From an uncultured Verrucomicrobiales bacterium (GTDB taxonomy: Bacteria > Verrucomicrobiota > Verrucomicrobiia > Verrucomicrobiales > Akkermansiaceae): DNA of 64,000 nt. Numbering within the stretch: the stretch's first letter is position 1; the number at the start of each line of letters is the position of its first letter. The stretch spans positions 1-64,000 of the forward strand of contig CALLLS010000021.1 of assembly GCA_938008215.1 (NCBI GenBank), read 5' to 3'. The notes beneath the pieces are model-generated. The model searched no databases, was not told the origin of the DNA, and worked only from the letters and a program-made list of their open reading frames with translations. This document shows, one piece after another, positions 21,860-29,532 of the stretch. The position numbers were made by a program, and so were the translations under genes.

Positions 21860-21926
21860 CCAATCATTTCACCTTTTGCGCCTAAAAATAGAAAACTTGC
21901 CATCCAAGCATTCAATTTTTTCAAGA

Positions 21927-23606
21927 TTACATTATGAACGCGCTGTAGTCATCATCCTCGCTGTTCTCTGCCTCTATCGAAAAGGCTAGAGCCATGATGA
22001 AAGCCACAATACCATCAATCTTTTCTTCACTCTTTTGCTTATCAGGGCGGATGTTTCCATTCGCATCGCTGTAAATAATGGTATTCCCTGCATTCCAAGT
22101 AAGAATGGGATGATTAAAGTGATTGAGTTCACCTGATATGACTAACCTCTCCAACTCTTGACTAGGAAGGGAGAAGTGCGTGATCGTCTGCGCAAAGCTA
22201 TACATCGGCAGCCCTTCATCATCGTGAAGTCTTCTAACAACGTGTTCTGAATAATTCCGATCATAGTTAATCGCCTGCACATCGTAGAGCTGACAAATGT
22301 CGACAATATCCGCCGCGATCTTATCATGATCGGTCGTGTTTCCACTCGTTACAATAATATGCCCTTTGTCTGCCCAGCTTTGATACGGAACTTTATCTTT
22401 TCTTGATCTCGTCTCAATGTCTTCTTCACAACACCAGAAGAAGGAAAGCACGCAGGACTTTTCTAATCCGTCTTGCTCAGGGAAATAGAGGACAAAAGCC
22501 GATAGATCATTCACAATCGCTAAATCAATCCCCCCGTAACACCTCAGACCTTTAAGCCCTTCTTTATCAATCTCCTCATCATAGCACGCTTCCCAGCTTG
22601 AGGAATCTAACCAAAGTGATTTCTGGTTCATCCAGATATTCAAATGCTTCACCTTAAACTCTCGCATGATGGAAGGGTCAGCCTTCGCTAACTCTAACTG
22701 CTCACGCATGAACCGAGGGCGTACGCTCACTCCATAATTAGGATTTGCCTTTTTCCAAGATTCCTCACTCTCTATGTCATCGCCCTCATCTATGCTGTAG
22801 ATAATCCCGAAGTAGTTATCATTCTGCTGTTCTTCGTGATTCTCTAAAACCGATTTGACGATGTTGTTATGCTTTCGCCCAATCGACGTGAGAGAGTGAC
22901 CTGCGGTGGTGATGCCAAACATCATCGGCTGGACTCGCGCCCCAAGTGCTGAAATGAGAACATTGTAATAACCTTCGTCAACCCAAGCGTGAAGCTCATC
23001 CAGAAGAATGAAATGAGGATTCAGTCCATCCGTAGATTTCCCTCCCGCATCCTTAGAAAGTGGCTTCATGAAGGACTTAGCCCTAGCGTATTCTATTCTG
23101 GCAGGATTAAGCGTGATCTTAAACCCATCTTTGAACGCTTCACTCTTCTGCTCCTCAATAAACGTCCGCGCTCCCCTGAAAGCGGCCATAGCCTGATCCT
23201 TCTTTGTCGCTGTGCAATACACCTGCGCTCCCCCTTCACTGTCAGCACATAAAGCATAAGATGCTGCCCCCGCTCCAACGAGCGTTTTTCCATTCTTCCT
23301 TGGAACTTCTATGTATACATGAACAAAGCGCCTTGTTCCAGTATCTTTCCACTTCCAGCCGTAAATCTGAGCAAAAATGAACACTTGCCACGGCTCAAGA
23401 CGAATGTATTGCCCCGCTAGTTCCCCCTCAAAGTGGCTCAAAGACTCTAAGAAGCCTATGAATCTCGAAGCGCTCTTCTTACAGAAATAAATATCATCAC
23501 GAGTCAGATCAAAGAGATACCTCTTAACCGCCAGCTTGACCCATTTATTAGTAATGATGTCTCCAGATTCTACCCCTTTAACATAACTGTTCAGCCTGCT
23601 AATCAT
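21927..23606 (-). CDS. Terminase large subunit
   Basis: 559 residues. ATPase: P-loop-like EVPRKNGKTLV (about 100-110) and Walker B HFILLDELHAWVD (about 205-217), with a coupling TTAGHS. Nuclease: the first Asp in YGGIDLAIVNDLSAF (about 358-372), a second in INYDRNYSEH, and a late NIRPDKQKSEEKIDGIVA (about 520-537). This is the terminase_1/HK97 gp2 type. Start overlaps the small-subunit stop by 4 bases. It packages DNA into the prohead. Confidence 0.9.
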   Translation of the reverse strand: MISRLNSYVKGVESGDIITNKWVKLAVKRYLFDLTRDDIYFCKKSASRFIGFLESLSHFEGELAGQYIRLEPWQVFIFAQIYGWKWKDTGTRRFVHVYIEVPRKNGKTLVGAGAASYALCADSEGGAQVYCTATKKDQAMAAFRGARTFIEEQKSEAFKDGFKITLNPARIEYARAKSFMKPLSKDAGGKSTDGLNPHFILLDELHAWVDEGYYNVLISALGARVQPMMFGITTAGHSLTSIGRKHNNIVKSVLENHEEQQNDNYFGIIYSIDEGDDIESEESWKKANPNYGVSVRPRFMREQLELAKADPSIMREFKVKHLNIWMNQKSLWLDSSSWEACYDEEIDKEGLKGLRCYGGIDLAIVNDLSAFVLYFPEQDGLEKSCVLSFFWCCEEDIETRSRKDKVPYQSWADKGHIIVTSGNTTDHDKIAADIVDICQLYDVQAINYDRNYSEHVVRRLHDDEGLPMYSFAQTITHFSLPSQELERLVISGELNHFNHPILTWNAGNTIIYSDANGNIRPDKQKSEEKIDGIVAFIMALAFSIEAENSEDDDYSAFIM

Positions 23607-24016
23607 CCAGTCATGTAATTAGCCGCATCTTTCTCATCCTTCTTATCAATCTTCGGCTTCATTGGGGCTAAAATAGAAAGTTGCTTCACTGTGATTCCTA
23701 AATTCTCGCACTCTCTCTGAATATCCTTCGCCCTCGTAATCTGAGAAATTCTAGCAGGGTTCATATACTTAGTGCCCTTCTCTGGATTTTCTAAAACCTC
23801 CCCGTCTTCCAAGATTTGCTCCTCAAGCTTTCGGTGATGACTCCAAGCCTCGGAAAGCAATCCTAAATTAAACTGCTGGAACGCCTTCGCGCTACCTATC
23901 TCATTCAACGCCTCCGCAATCGCAGTGTAAAAATCAACTGCCAATACATCCTTACTCATCCAGCTCGGCGGCTCTAGTGGTATGCCTTCTTCCATACCTA
24001 AATAGTCCTCTATCAA
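23603..24016 (-). CDS. Terminase small subunit, P27-like
   Basis: 137 residues, helical and acidic, with ALNEIGSAKAFQQFNLGLLSE in the middle and NPARISQITRAKDIQRECEN then LGITVKQLSI near the end, resembling P27-type small terminases that recognise packaging sites. It is first in the late operon on this strand; the gap to the divergent HNH gene should hold the late promoter. Confidence 0.7.
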   Translation of the reverse strand: MIEDYLGMEEGIPLEPPSWMSKDVLAVDFYTAIAEALNEIGSAKAFQQFNLGLLSEAWSHHRKLEEQILEDGEVLENPEKGTKYMNPARISQITRAKDIQRECENLGITVKQLSILAPMKPKIDKKDEKDAANYMTG

Positions 24017-24055
24017 GGCGAAAATACAGAATCTGCATATAGCACTTTCGCCATT

Positions 24056-24469
24056 TTGACCCCACCCCTATCAGAATTATCAGAGAAAAATGAGAAGGTT
24101 GGATGTGCTCATACGGAAAACAGCTCTCAAGGAATTACACCCCCTATGCCCCAAAAGACTCCATCATTCAACACAAAGCCTCCTAAAGTTAAAACGTTCA
24201 AGCAAGCGCAGGACGCGTCACGCTATGGTCATCAATGGAAGAAGCTTAGAGACTCATTCATCAAGCATCATCCTATATGTGATTGCTCAAGAGTTAAAGT
24301 GTATCATCAGCAAAGGATTAAGACTATCTCTGTTGCTCAAGACAAAAGGCAAGCTGTATTGGTTGACCACATCCAACCTATAAGTAGAGGAGGTGCTAAC
24401 TATGATGTAGAGAACTTACAGTCTCTCTGTTATCGTTGCCACTCTGTTAAGACTAAGAAGTGGGATTGA
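24056..24469 (+). CDS. HNH endonuclease
   Basis: Up to 137 residues from TTG 24056; an ATG at 24146 (AAGGA about 15 bases upstream) would give 107 residues and may be the true start. The HNH core reads RYGHQWKKLRDSFIKHHPIC, then LVDHIQPISRGGANYDVENL and CYRCHSVKTKKW, with Cys pairs for zinc. HNH proteins beside terminases help cut DNA during packaging. It is divergent from the terminase genes. Confidence 0.8.
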   Translation: MTPPLSELSEKNEKVGCAHTENSSQGITPPMPQKTPSFNTKPPKVKTFKQAQDASRYGHQWKKLRDSFIKHHPICDCSRVKVYHQQRIKTISVAQDKRQAVLVDHIQPISRGGANYDVENLQSLCYRCHSVKTKKWD

Positions 24470-24485
24470 TCTCTCTGTATATAAA

Positions 24486-24512
24486 GAAGCCTCACTTGTT
24501 AGGTGAGGCTTG
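24486..24512. terminator. Bidirectional terminator-like hairpin
   Basis: AAGCCTCAC and GTGAGGCTT form a perfect 9-bp stem with a 7-base loop between the HNH gene and the convergent small gene ending at 24518. On the minus strand it is followed by CTTTATAT, a modest U-rich stretch. Confidence 0.55.
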
Positions 24513-24517
24513 AAGGG

Positions 24518-24658
24518 CTAATGGTTATGCTTGTTAGGCTTCACTTTTATAGGTTGCTTCTCTGGTGATAGAGTAAAGCATATTGCACCTGCTATGATAG
24601 AAGCGATTAGAGCCTGTAGTATCTGCACCGCTACCTTTCTCTTACTTGGGAGAGTCAT
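24518..24658 (-). CDS. Small membrane protein, 46 residues
   Basis: ATG at 24656-24658 with AAAGGAAA just upstream opens 46 codons to TAG 24518-24520. The product has a basic start (MTLPSKRKVAVQ), one hydrophobic helix (about 12-30) and a basic tail KVKPNKHNH. The ribosome site and following hairpin support it. It is the last gene before the attachment site. Function unknown. Confidence 0.5.
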   Translation of the reverse strand: MTLPSKRKVAVQILQALIASIIAGAICFTLSPEKQPIKVKPNKHNH

Positions 24659-24790
24659 GCTTTCCTTTTAGTTGAGATTGTAAAGGTTGTGCCGTATTCC
24701 CCACTCATAATCTTATGTATGACTAACTGTTAATTTACTGTTAATAACGAGAGAGTCGAATTTGAAACCTTTGTAAAGCAAGGGATTTAA

Positions 24791-24829
24791 GCATGAAAGC
24801 CACTGGTTCAAATCCAGTATCGTGCACCA
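24791..24829 (+). other. 3' tRNA fragment, putative right attachment site (attR)
   Basis: ACTGG-TTCAAAT-CCAGT (24802-24818) is a perfect T-arm, followed by a 7-base acceptor strand ATCGTGC, A and encoded CCA ending at 24829. The matching 5' acceptor GCACGAT is not found in the preceding 100 bases, so this is only the tRNA 3' part, as left by integration into a tRNA gene. The intact tRNA should lie left of the window. Confidence 0.7.
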
Positions 24830-24836
24830 TTTTTAT

Positions 24837-24861
24837 GGTAGGGGCGATTCTATGAATCGCC
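24837..24861 (+). repeat. REP-like palindrome, GTAG head
   Basis: GGTAGGG followed by GCGATTC-TAT-GAATCGC, giving a perfect 7-bp stem (8 bp with the flanking G and C) and 3-base loop. Same head as 26600-26626 and 26653-26678 but with a different, fully paired stem. Confidence 0.7.
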
Positions 24862-24870
24862 TTTAAATCG

Positions 24871-24907
24871 GGTCTACACCAAAGTTTGGGGTCTACACCA
24901 AAGTTTG
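24871..24907. repeat. Tandem 19-bp repeat at the IS border
   Basis: GGTCTACACCAAAGTTTG occurs at 24871-24888 and again at 24890-24907, the second running into the left inverted repeat of the ISL3-type element. It may be an IS-end sequence or a target feature; no copy is seen at the right end. Confidence 0.6.
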
Positions 24908-26219
24908 TGGAAAGGTGTTCAGTTAGTTATTAATTATCCGCATTGAGCGATGACACGTAGACGGTAGTTTTGGAAGTTTTTAAATCCGTAAGCCCGACGT
25001 TGAATGAGTTTCATTTTTCGATGGAATCCTTCAGTGATTCCATTGTTTTTAGAGAAGCGCCACATTGCGACGATGGGTTCGATCCATTGATTAAGAGTTT
25101 TAGCGAGTGTTATCATAGGTTTAAGCTTGGAGTGTTTAAGTTCGTTAATGAGGTATAGGAGTTTTTCAGATAAGGGTTTGAAGGCTTTAGCGTTGAGGGT
25201 TTTATGAGAGAGGAGTTGGTGAGTATCTTGCAGTTGATCGTAGATTACTTTAAGGGCTGGATGCTTTTCAAAGAGAGACTCTAAGAGTGCTTTACGCTTA
25301 TCAGATAGGTTCTCAGGCTTTGTTCTGAGAGCCGCTAGGTATCCTCTATGGCTTTTAATTTCAGGAGCTAAGGACTTAAAGAGTTCCATGAAGTGGTGTT
25401 GCATGACTCGTATGACGTGGAAGCGGTCAGCTACGATTTTAGCGTTCGGGAAGAACTCTTTAATGAGGGAGCGGTAAGAAGAACTCAGGTCTATACAGAC
25501 GACTTTAACGAGGTGTCTGCCCTGAATTTTGGAAAAATAACCTCTAAGTTCACGAGGTATTCGACCTTCTACAATGTCGAATACCTTATGGTTCTTTAAG
25601 TCACAAAGGGTGGTGGCAAAGTATGTTCCCCGTTTATTCTTTTGCTTACAATGGATGGAGTGCTCATCGATTCCAAGAACTTGAGGACAGGTATTGCTAA
25701 GACGTTTTTTAGCCTTTAAGAGGGTGTGGTCTTGATAGATGCGCTCGACAGTCGCAGATCCGATGCGATGGTTCTGAGCGACGTCTTTACCCGTGATCCC
25801 CGCGTGGTGTTGTTTATAGATATGAGTTCTAAAGGGTTCAGAGCTTTGACGATATGGTCTGACACCAGGAATTTCAGGGATAAAGGTTCCCTTGCATTTA
25901 CAGCACTGAAACCGAGTGGTGAAGATGTGTAGTCTGCTTGGTTTACCGCAGACTTCTAAGTGATCAACTTTACGGGTGTAAGGTCCCTTGCTGTAAATCT
26001 TGGAAGGCACGGTTCCGCTACGCTCCACCGCACCTTCCTGCACTTTACAGCAATGAGGACAGCGGAGGTTATCACGTTCAAAGAGAGCCTTAACGTTGAA
26101 AATAATTACTTCTCTAGATTGGTCTATAGAGAGAATTTCTAAGAAAGGTAAGCCTAAGTAGTTAAGAGTAGGAGATGGTTGCATTCAGATGAATATAGTC
26201 ATTTGAACGCCTTTCCACA
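24906..26219. mobile_element. ISL3-family insertion sequence
   Basis: TGTGGAAAGGTGTTCA (24906-24921) and, inverted, TGTGGAAAGGCGTTCA (26219-26204) are 16-bp terminal repeats with one mismatch, enclosing a single transposase gene. An obvious 8-bp target duplication is not seen next to these ends. It sits between the prophage attachment site and a truncated restriction gene, so it probably caused the truncation. Confidence 0.85.
24934..26184 (-). CDS. ISL3-type transposase
   Basis: 416 residues. N-terminal zinc-finger motifs CPHCCKVQ and CCKCKGTF (about 43-120), an HTH region (ITGKDVAQNHRIGSATVERI), then the DDE domain: Asp in VLGIDEHSIHC (about 168-178), Asp in VVCIDLSSSYRSLI (about 228-241) and Glu in NNGITEGFHRKMKLIQRRAYG (late; about 382-400). 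Length and order fit ISL3 transposases; no frameshift seen, so it may be active. Confidence 0.9.
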   Translation of the reverse strand: MQPSPTLNYLGLPFLEILSIDQSREVIIFNVKALFERDNLRCPHCCKVQEGAVERSGTVPSKIYSKGPYTRKVDHLEVCGKPSRLHIFTTRFQCCKCKGTFIPEIPGVRPYRQSSEPFRTHIYKQHHAGITGKDVAQNHRIGSATVERIYQDHTLLKAKKRLSNTCPQVLGIDEHSIHCKQKNKRGTYFATTLCDLKNHKVFDIVEGRIPRELRGYFSKIQGRHLVKVVCIDLSSSYRSLIKEFFPNAKIVADRFHVIRVMQHHFMELFKSLAPEIKSHRGYLAALRTKPENLSDKRKALLESLFEKHPALKVIYDQLQDTHQLLSHKTLNAKAFKPLSEKLLYLINELKHSKLKPMITLAKTLNQWIEPIVAMWRFSKNNGITEGFHRKMKLIQRRAYGFKNFQNYRLRVIAQCG

Positions 26220-26222
26220 TAA

Positions 26223-26525
26223 CTTGATGGAGAGCTGAAAGGGAAAATAAAGTATTGGGTCAGAAATCTGGAGAGTAAAAGACCAGGTGCTTTCTTTCTC
26301 CAAATGGCTCAAAGCAGGTTTTGCCTTGACTTCATTCTAGTAAAAATTGACGGCTCGATACTCATCGTAGAATACAAAGGGGCGCATCTATGGGAAGAAT
26401 CTGCACCAAAATGAAAAATAGGAAATCTATGGGCTGAAATGAGTGGTGGGACATGCCAGTTCGTGATGATCAAGGATCAGAACTGGGCGGGGGTGGATGA
26501 GGTGGTAAAGGTCTCTATTGTGTGA
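26223..26525 (+). pseudogene. 3' fragment of a type III restriction (Res-like) helicase-nuclease
   Basis: Translation in one frame gives GKIKYWVRNLESKRPGAFFL, SRFCLDFILVKIDGSILIVE, YKGAHLWEE, then an in-frame TGA (26412-26414), then IGNLWAEMSGGTCQFVMIKD and a stop at 26523-26525. The DF...DGxxxxVEYKG order is the C-terminal PD-(D/E)XK nuclease of type III Res subunits and related DEAD/DEAH enzymes. Everything upstream was lost where the IS ends, so it is a dead remnant of a defence gene. Confidence 0.65.
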
Positions 26526-26599
26526 TGAGCGATACGACTTATATTATTCCAGATCACACTACACGACAAAAAACGTACTAGGGTAAAGCTTTTAGAAAC

Positions 26600-26626
26600 G
26601 GCGGTTTTATCAAAACCGCCCTACCC
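26600..26626 (-). repeat. REP-like palindrome, GTAG head
   Basis: On the minus strand GGGTAGGGCGG leads a stem GGCGGTTTT/AAAACCGCC with loop GAT. Inverted relative to the copy at 26653-26678, giving a BIME-like pair. Confidence 0.7.
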
Positions 26627-26652
26627 AGTTTGCTTGTATTATATGGCGGAGC

Positions 26653-26678
26653 GGTAGGGAGGATTCGATGAATCCTCC
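26653..26678 (+). repeat. REP-like palindrome, GTAG head
   Basis: GGTAGGG overlaps a stem GGAGGATTC/GAATCCTCC with loop GAT. Head and loop match the inverted partner at 26600-26626 while the stem sequence differs and remains fully paired. Confidence 0.7.
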
Positions 26679-26799
26679 GCTTATAAAAAATGTCGTGTTA
26701 TGTGAGTAATCTTAAAGATACGTTCTCCCGCCTCAAAAATATCATGCTCTTGTCCTCCTCAGGGGTGGCAATATCCCCTGGACGTTGGCCAGTATAACT

Positions 26800-27510
26800 C
26801 TAAGAGTATTGAGGAAGATTTTTACGATGAAGCATCCAAAGGAACATGGCGGCGGAGAGGCTGGCAGAACTCATAATCATAGCCATCACCATGATTTGGT
26901 ATCGCACTGCAATGAGTGGGCTAATCCCTGAGAGGATTTGTCCCGTCATCATGCCCGGTAACGAGACTAGTCCAACTGCAAAGAAGGAGTTGATTTGGGG
27001 AATCAGAGTTGCTCTATAGGCTTGTGCGCGCGCTTCTTCGCGGTTTTTCCCATTCTCTAGATCGGTTAAATACCTTTCTCCCGCTATGCTTATTGTATTC
27101 ATGGCGTTTGAGTAAATCATGCCCGCGATAGGAATGACGATGCGGGGTTGGTAGACCGTCTTTAACTGTAAGACACCGAAGATAACGATTCCGAGAATAA
27201 GGGTGCTCGAGAGAGAGATTGATAGGATTGCGGGAATAAAAACCTCTTTCCCATGTTCTCGGAATGGTCTGATGGCGATGACACTGGACATCAATATCAT
27301 GACGATTAAGACGCCTAAACCGATCCAATTATTATCATTTTGGAAGAGAAAAACGAGGGCGTATCCAATCAGGATGAGCTGCGCCACCATTCTAAGGGTC
27401 GCATAACCCAGTTCCCATTTACGTCCGCTCCATTTAAAATAAATCCAGCCAGAGACGATCAGAGGTAGGAGCAGATACAGCAGATTATAGAGTGGAATAA
27501 CCTCTGACAT
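26800..27510 (-). CDS. fetB: FetB/UPF0014-family membrane permease
   Basis: 236 residues from ATG 27510 (a GTG one codon upstream is also possible). About seven hydrophobic segments. UPF0014 landmarks are IPIAGMIYSNAMNTISIAGE (about 125-145) and AVGLVSLPGMMTGQILSG (about 178-195). FetAB is an ABC exporter linked to iron homeostasis; the ATPase FetA is not next to this gene, so the partner is missing or elsewhere. It begins 3 bases after the vapC stop, so is probably read from the vapBC promoter. Confidence 0.8.
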   Translation of the reverse strand: MSEVIPLYNLLYLLLPLIVSGWIYFKWSGRKWELGYATLRMVAQLILIGYALVFLFQNDNNWIGLGVLIVMILMSSVIAIRPFREHGKEVFIPAILSISLSSTLILGIVIFGVLQLKTVYQPRIVIPIAGMIYSNAMNTISIAGERYLTDLENGKNREEARAQAYRATLIPQINSFFAVGLVSLPGMMTGQILSGISPLIAVRYQIMVMAMIMSSASLSAAMFLWMLHRKNLPQYS

Positions 27511-27513
27511 CAC

Positions 27514-27885
27514 TTATATCGCATTATAGGCTACGCCAAGGTTCTCCGCAATCTCACGTAGCCTTCTGTCCCTCGTCCATAATACAGTATCGCCTGTAAT
27601 TACCACTGAGGCAAGTATAACAGCATCATTCCATTGAATACCTTTGCTGTAGAGCACCCTCTCACTGATAAAGTGGAGCGTCTCTTCAAAGGTGACTTCG
27701 TAAGTCATTGGCATAACCTTTAAATCATCTAGGAGCGGTTTCCTAAAAGGATAGTCTGCCACCGCCAGCTCCCCAATCACCAAAGGATGCATAACCATAA
27801 AATTATACTCTAGGATTTCACAGAGAAGGTGATTCTTTTCTATCAGGTGCTTCACCCAAATATTAGTGTCAGGTAAAACTCTCAT
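27514..27885 (-). CDS. vapC: VapC-type PIN-domain toxin
   Basis: 123 residues. PIN acidic residues: Asp in LPDTNIWVKHL (6), Glu in LVIGELAVAD (about 40), Asp in QWNDAVILASVV (about 88), and Asp in LWTRDRRLREIA. PIN toxins cleave RNA. Start and antitoxin stop share a base (TAATG), as in standard vapBC operons. All four acidic positions are present, so likely functional. Confidence 0.85.
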   Translation of the reverse strand: MRVLPDTNIWVKHLIEKNHLLCEILEYNFMVMHPLVIGELAVADYPFRKPLLDDLKVMPMTYEVTFEETLHFISERVLYSKGIQWNDAVILASVVITGDTVLWTRDRRLREIAENLGVAYNAI

Positions 27886-28145
27886 TAAGCATTATACTCA
27901 GAGGAATCTTCAGACGCCTTCAGATAAGAGACCTCATCCAAATCTGGTGAGTTAGGTGAGTATCTATTATTATTTGGGAAGGATAAATGAGGCGCACTTC
28001 CACCGAGCGCGATAAGGCGTTTAGCTGCTGCTCTTCTCACATAGTCGGTGAGAGCTGCTGTCACCACAGTAGAAATATTTTTGTCACCACAGACTTTAGC
28101 GGCGTCGTTGAACAAATTATCGTCGATTGTAATTGTGGATCTCAT
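27885..28145 (-). CDS. vapB: VapB-type antitoxin
   Basis: 86 residues. The N-terminus MRSTITIDDNLFNDAAKVCG and the AALTDYVRRAAAKRLIALGG segment match ribbon-helix-helix VapB antitoxins. The C-terminal 35 residues, rich in Ser, Asn and Asp, would wrap the PIN toxin. An 8-bp inverted repeat overlaps its leader and should be the operator. Confidence 0.8.
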   Translation of the reverse strand: MRSTITIDDNLFNDAAKVCGDKNISTVVTAALTDYVRRAAAKRLIALGGSAPHLSFPNNNRYSPNSPDLDEVSYLKASEDSSEYNA

Positions 28146-28146
28146 A

Positions 28147-28175
28147 ACGCATCATTTATCGTATTTTTGATGCGT
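28147..28175. promoter_or_regulatory. Candidate VapBC operator
   Basis: ACGCATCA (28147-28154) and TGATGCGT (28168-28175) are perfect inverted repeats separated by 13 bases, two bases upstream of the vapB start codon. This position fits autoregulation by the VapBC complex. Confidence 0.6.
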
Positions 28176-28224
28176 CACGTAAAGTGTTTTCTTGCAGTAA
28201 ATTTAAGATCGTCAGCCATGAACC

Positions 28225-29511
28225 TCACCCTAATCGAATGGAGACGGATTTTCCATGCGCATCTAATCCTTCGATTCGGGAGAACTCTTCTACCGTTTTC
28301 AGTGAATTCCTAATTGCGTTCTGATCCATTCGCACGATTGATTGACGGCGTTGGAATTGGTCTGCTCTTAAGCCTGAAAAGGATTTTCCCGCTCCGCCAG
28401 TGGGTAACGTATGGGAAGGACCAGCGAGGAAGTCTCCCACTGCGACTGCAGAGTAATTTCCTACGTAGATAGCACCTGCGTTCCGTATTTTTGGGAGGAT
28501 CTCCTCTTCATTATCGACCACTAGCGTTAAGTGCTCTGGTGCGTAGTCATTACAAATTGCGATGGCTTCTTCTAAGTCATTGACCAGAAGGGCAAAGCAT
28601 TTGTTATCGAGCACTTCTTGTAAATACTCTCCACGTGAAAGTCCTGATACTTGCGCTTGAATTTCTGCCTGTACGTTTTCTAAAAGAGCGGGGGAGGTGG
28701 TGATGAATCCTATCTCACTATCGGGACCATGTTCCGCTTGCCCGAGCAAGTCAGCGGCTAAAAACTTAGCGTTTCCTGTTTCATCCGCAACAACCAGAAT
28801 TTCACTTGGACCAGGGAGGAGATCAATCGATATGGCTCCTATTAATTGACGCTTCGCTTCTACGACAAAGGCGTTTCCAGGACCAAAGACTTTCTCGACA
28901 GGCGAAAGTGTTTCTGTCCCTAATGCGAGCGCCGCGATGCCTTGCGCCCCACCTACCTTGAGGATTTCCGTAGCTCCTATCTGGATGAGAGCATAGAGTA
29001 ATTCTGGGTTCACCTTTCCGTCCGCACCACAGGGCGTAGCGGCCACGATTTCAGGACAGCCGATCGCCTGCGCAAACGCTCCTGTCATCAGCGCGGTGGA
29101 GACGAGAGGGGCTTTCCCGCCCGGTACATAGATGCCCACTCGGTCAAACGGGGTGAAGCGTTCACCAACTTCCGCGCCTTCTTTGTTCGTGTAGCTCCAA
29201 TCTTGGCGTTTACTTTTTTCCGTGAAGTGGTGAATATTTTGCCTGCTAGACTCGATGGCATCTTTTGTGGCTTGAGACACTTGAGTGGTTGCCTCAGCGA
29301 TCTCTTCTGAGGAGACTAGTAAGCTATCAGGTGTGAGGGTTGCCTTATCAAACTTAGCAGTGAGATCGATAAGCGCCTGATTCCCTCTTTCCTTTACGTC
29401 AGAGATGATCCCGGATACGATGTCTGAAACGGAGGTGTCTGGAATGGCACGACGATTTAGAGTTTTCCGAAATGCTGAATATTCAGGGTCTGATTGCTTA
29501 AGGACTTTCAT
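28225..29511 (-). CDS. hisD: Histidinol dehydrogenase
   Basis: 428 residues, the family's normal length. Recognisable segments are GERFTPFDRVGIYVPGGKAP, VGGAQGIAALALGTE, VFGPGNAFVVEAKRQL, IDLLPGPSEILVVADE, AEHGPDSEIGF and NYSAVAVGDFLAGPSHTLPT with GGAGKSFSGL. It oxidises L-histidinol to histidine in two NAD-dependent steps and needs zinc. Its neighbours are cytochrome-oxidase genes; hisI lies 7 kb away on the other strand, so his genes are dispersed. Confidence 0.95.
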   Translation of the reverse strand: MKVLKQSDPEYSAFRKTLNRRAIPDTSVSDIVSGIISDVKERGNQALIDLTAKFDKATLTPDSLLVSSEEIAEATTQVSQATKDAIESSRQNIHHFTEKSKRQDWSYTNKEGAEVGERFTPFDRVGIYVPGGKAPLVSTALMTGAFAQAIGCPEIVAATPCGADGKVNPELLYALIQIGATEILKVGGAQGIAALALGTETLSPVEKVFGPGNAFVVEAKRQLIGAISIDLLPGPSEILVVADETGNAKFLAADLLGQAEHGPDSEIGFITTSPALLENVQAEIQAQVSGLSRGEYLQEVLDNKCFALLVNDLEEAIAICNDYAPEHLTLVVDNEEEILPKIRNAGAIYVGNYSAVAVGDFLAGPSHTLPTGGAGKSFSGLRADQFQRRQSIVRMDQNAIRNSLKTVEEFSRIEGLDAHGKSVSIRLG

Positions 29512-29532
29512 AACTTACTAAACTTGGCGGCT

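Larger units (their letters stand above)
1..24829. mobile_element. HK97-like siphophage prophage, left end outside window
   Basis: A plus-strand early arm (regulator, ERF, exonuclease, RusA, replication genes, methylase) meets a minus-strand late arm (terminases, portal, protease, capsid, connectors, tail tube, tail chaperones, fibre, lysis). The right end is set by a 3' tRNA fragment ending at 24829. No integrase, CI-like repressor, tape measure or tail-tip gene is seen. The integrase may lie left of the window; the missing tail genes suggest a deletion or an atypical tail. Prophage identity is secure. Completeness is doubtful. Confidence 0.9.
26526..26799. other. Intergenic region with composite REP element
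   Basis: No gene is seen. The main content is a 138-bp composite (26561-26698) flanked by ACACGACA and its reverse complement TGTCGTGT and holding two REP-like hairpins. The rest (26699-26799) is unremarkable except for CAGGGGTGGCAATATCCCCTG (26760-26780), a small imperfect palindrome near the end of fetB. Confidence 0.6.

Noticed and set aside
24700-24829. A complete tRNA gene
   Set aside because: Only T-arm, acceptor 3' strand and CCA are present; the 5' acceptor GCACGAT and a D-arm are not found.
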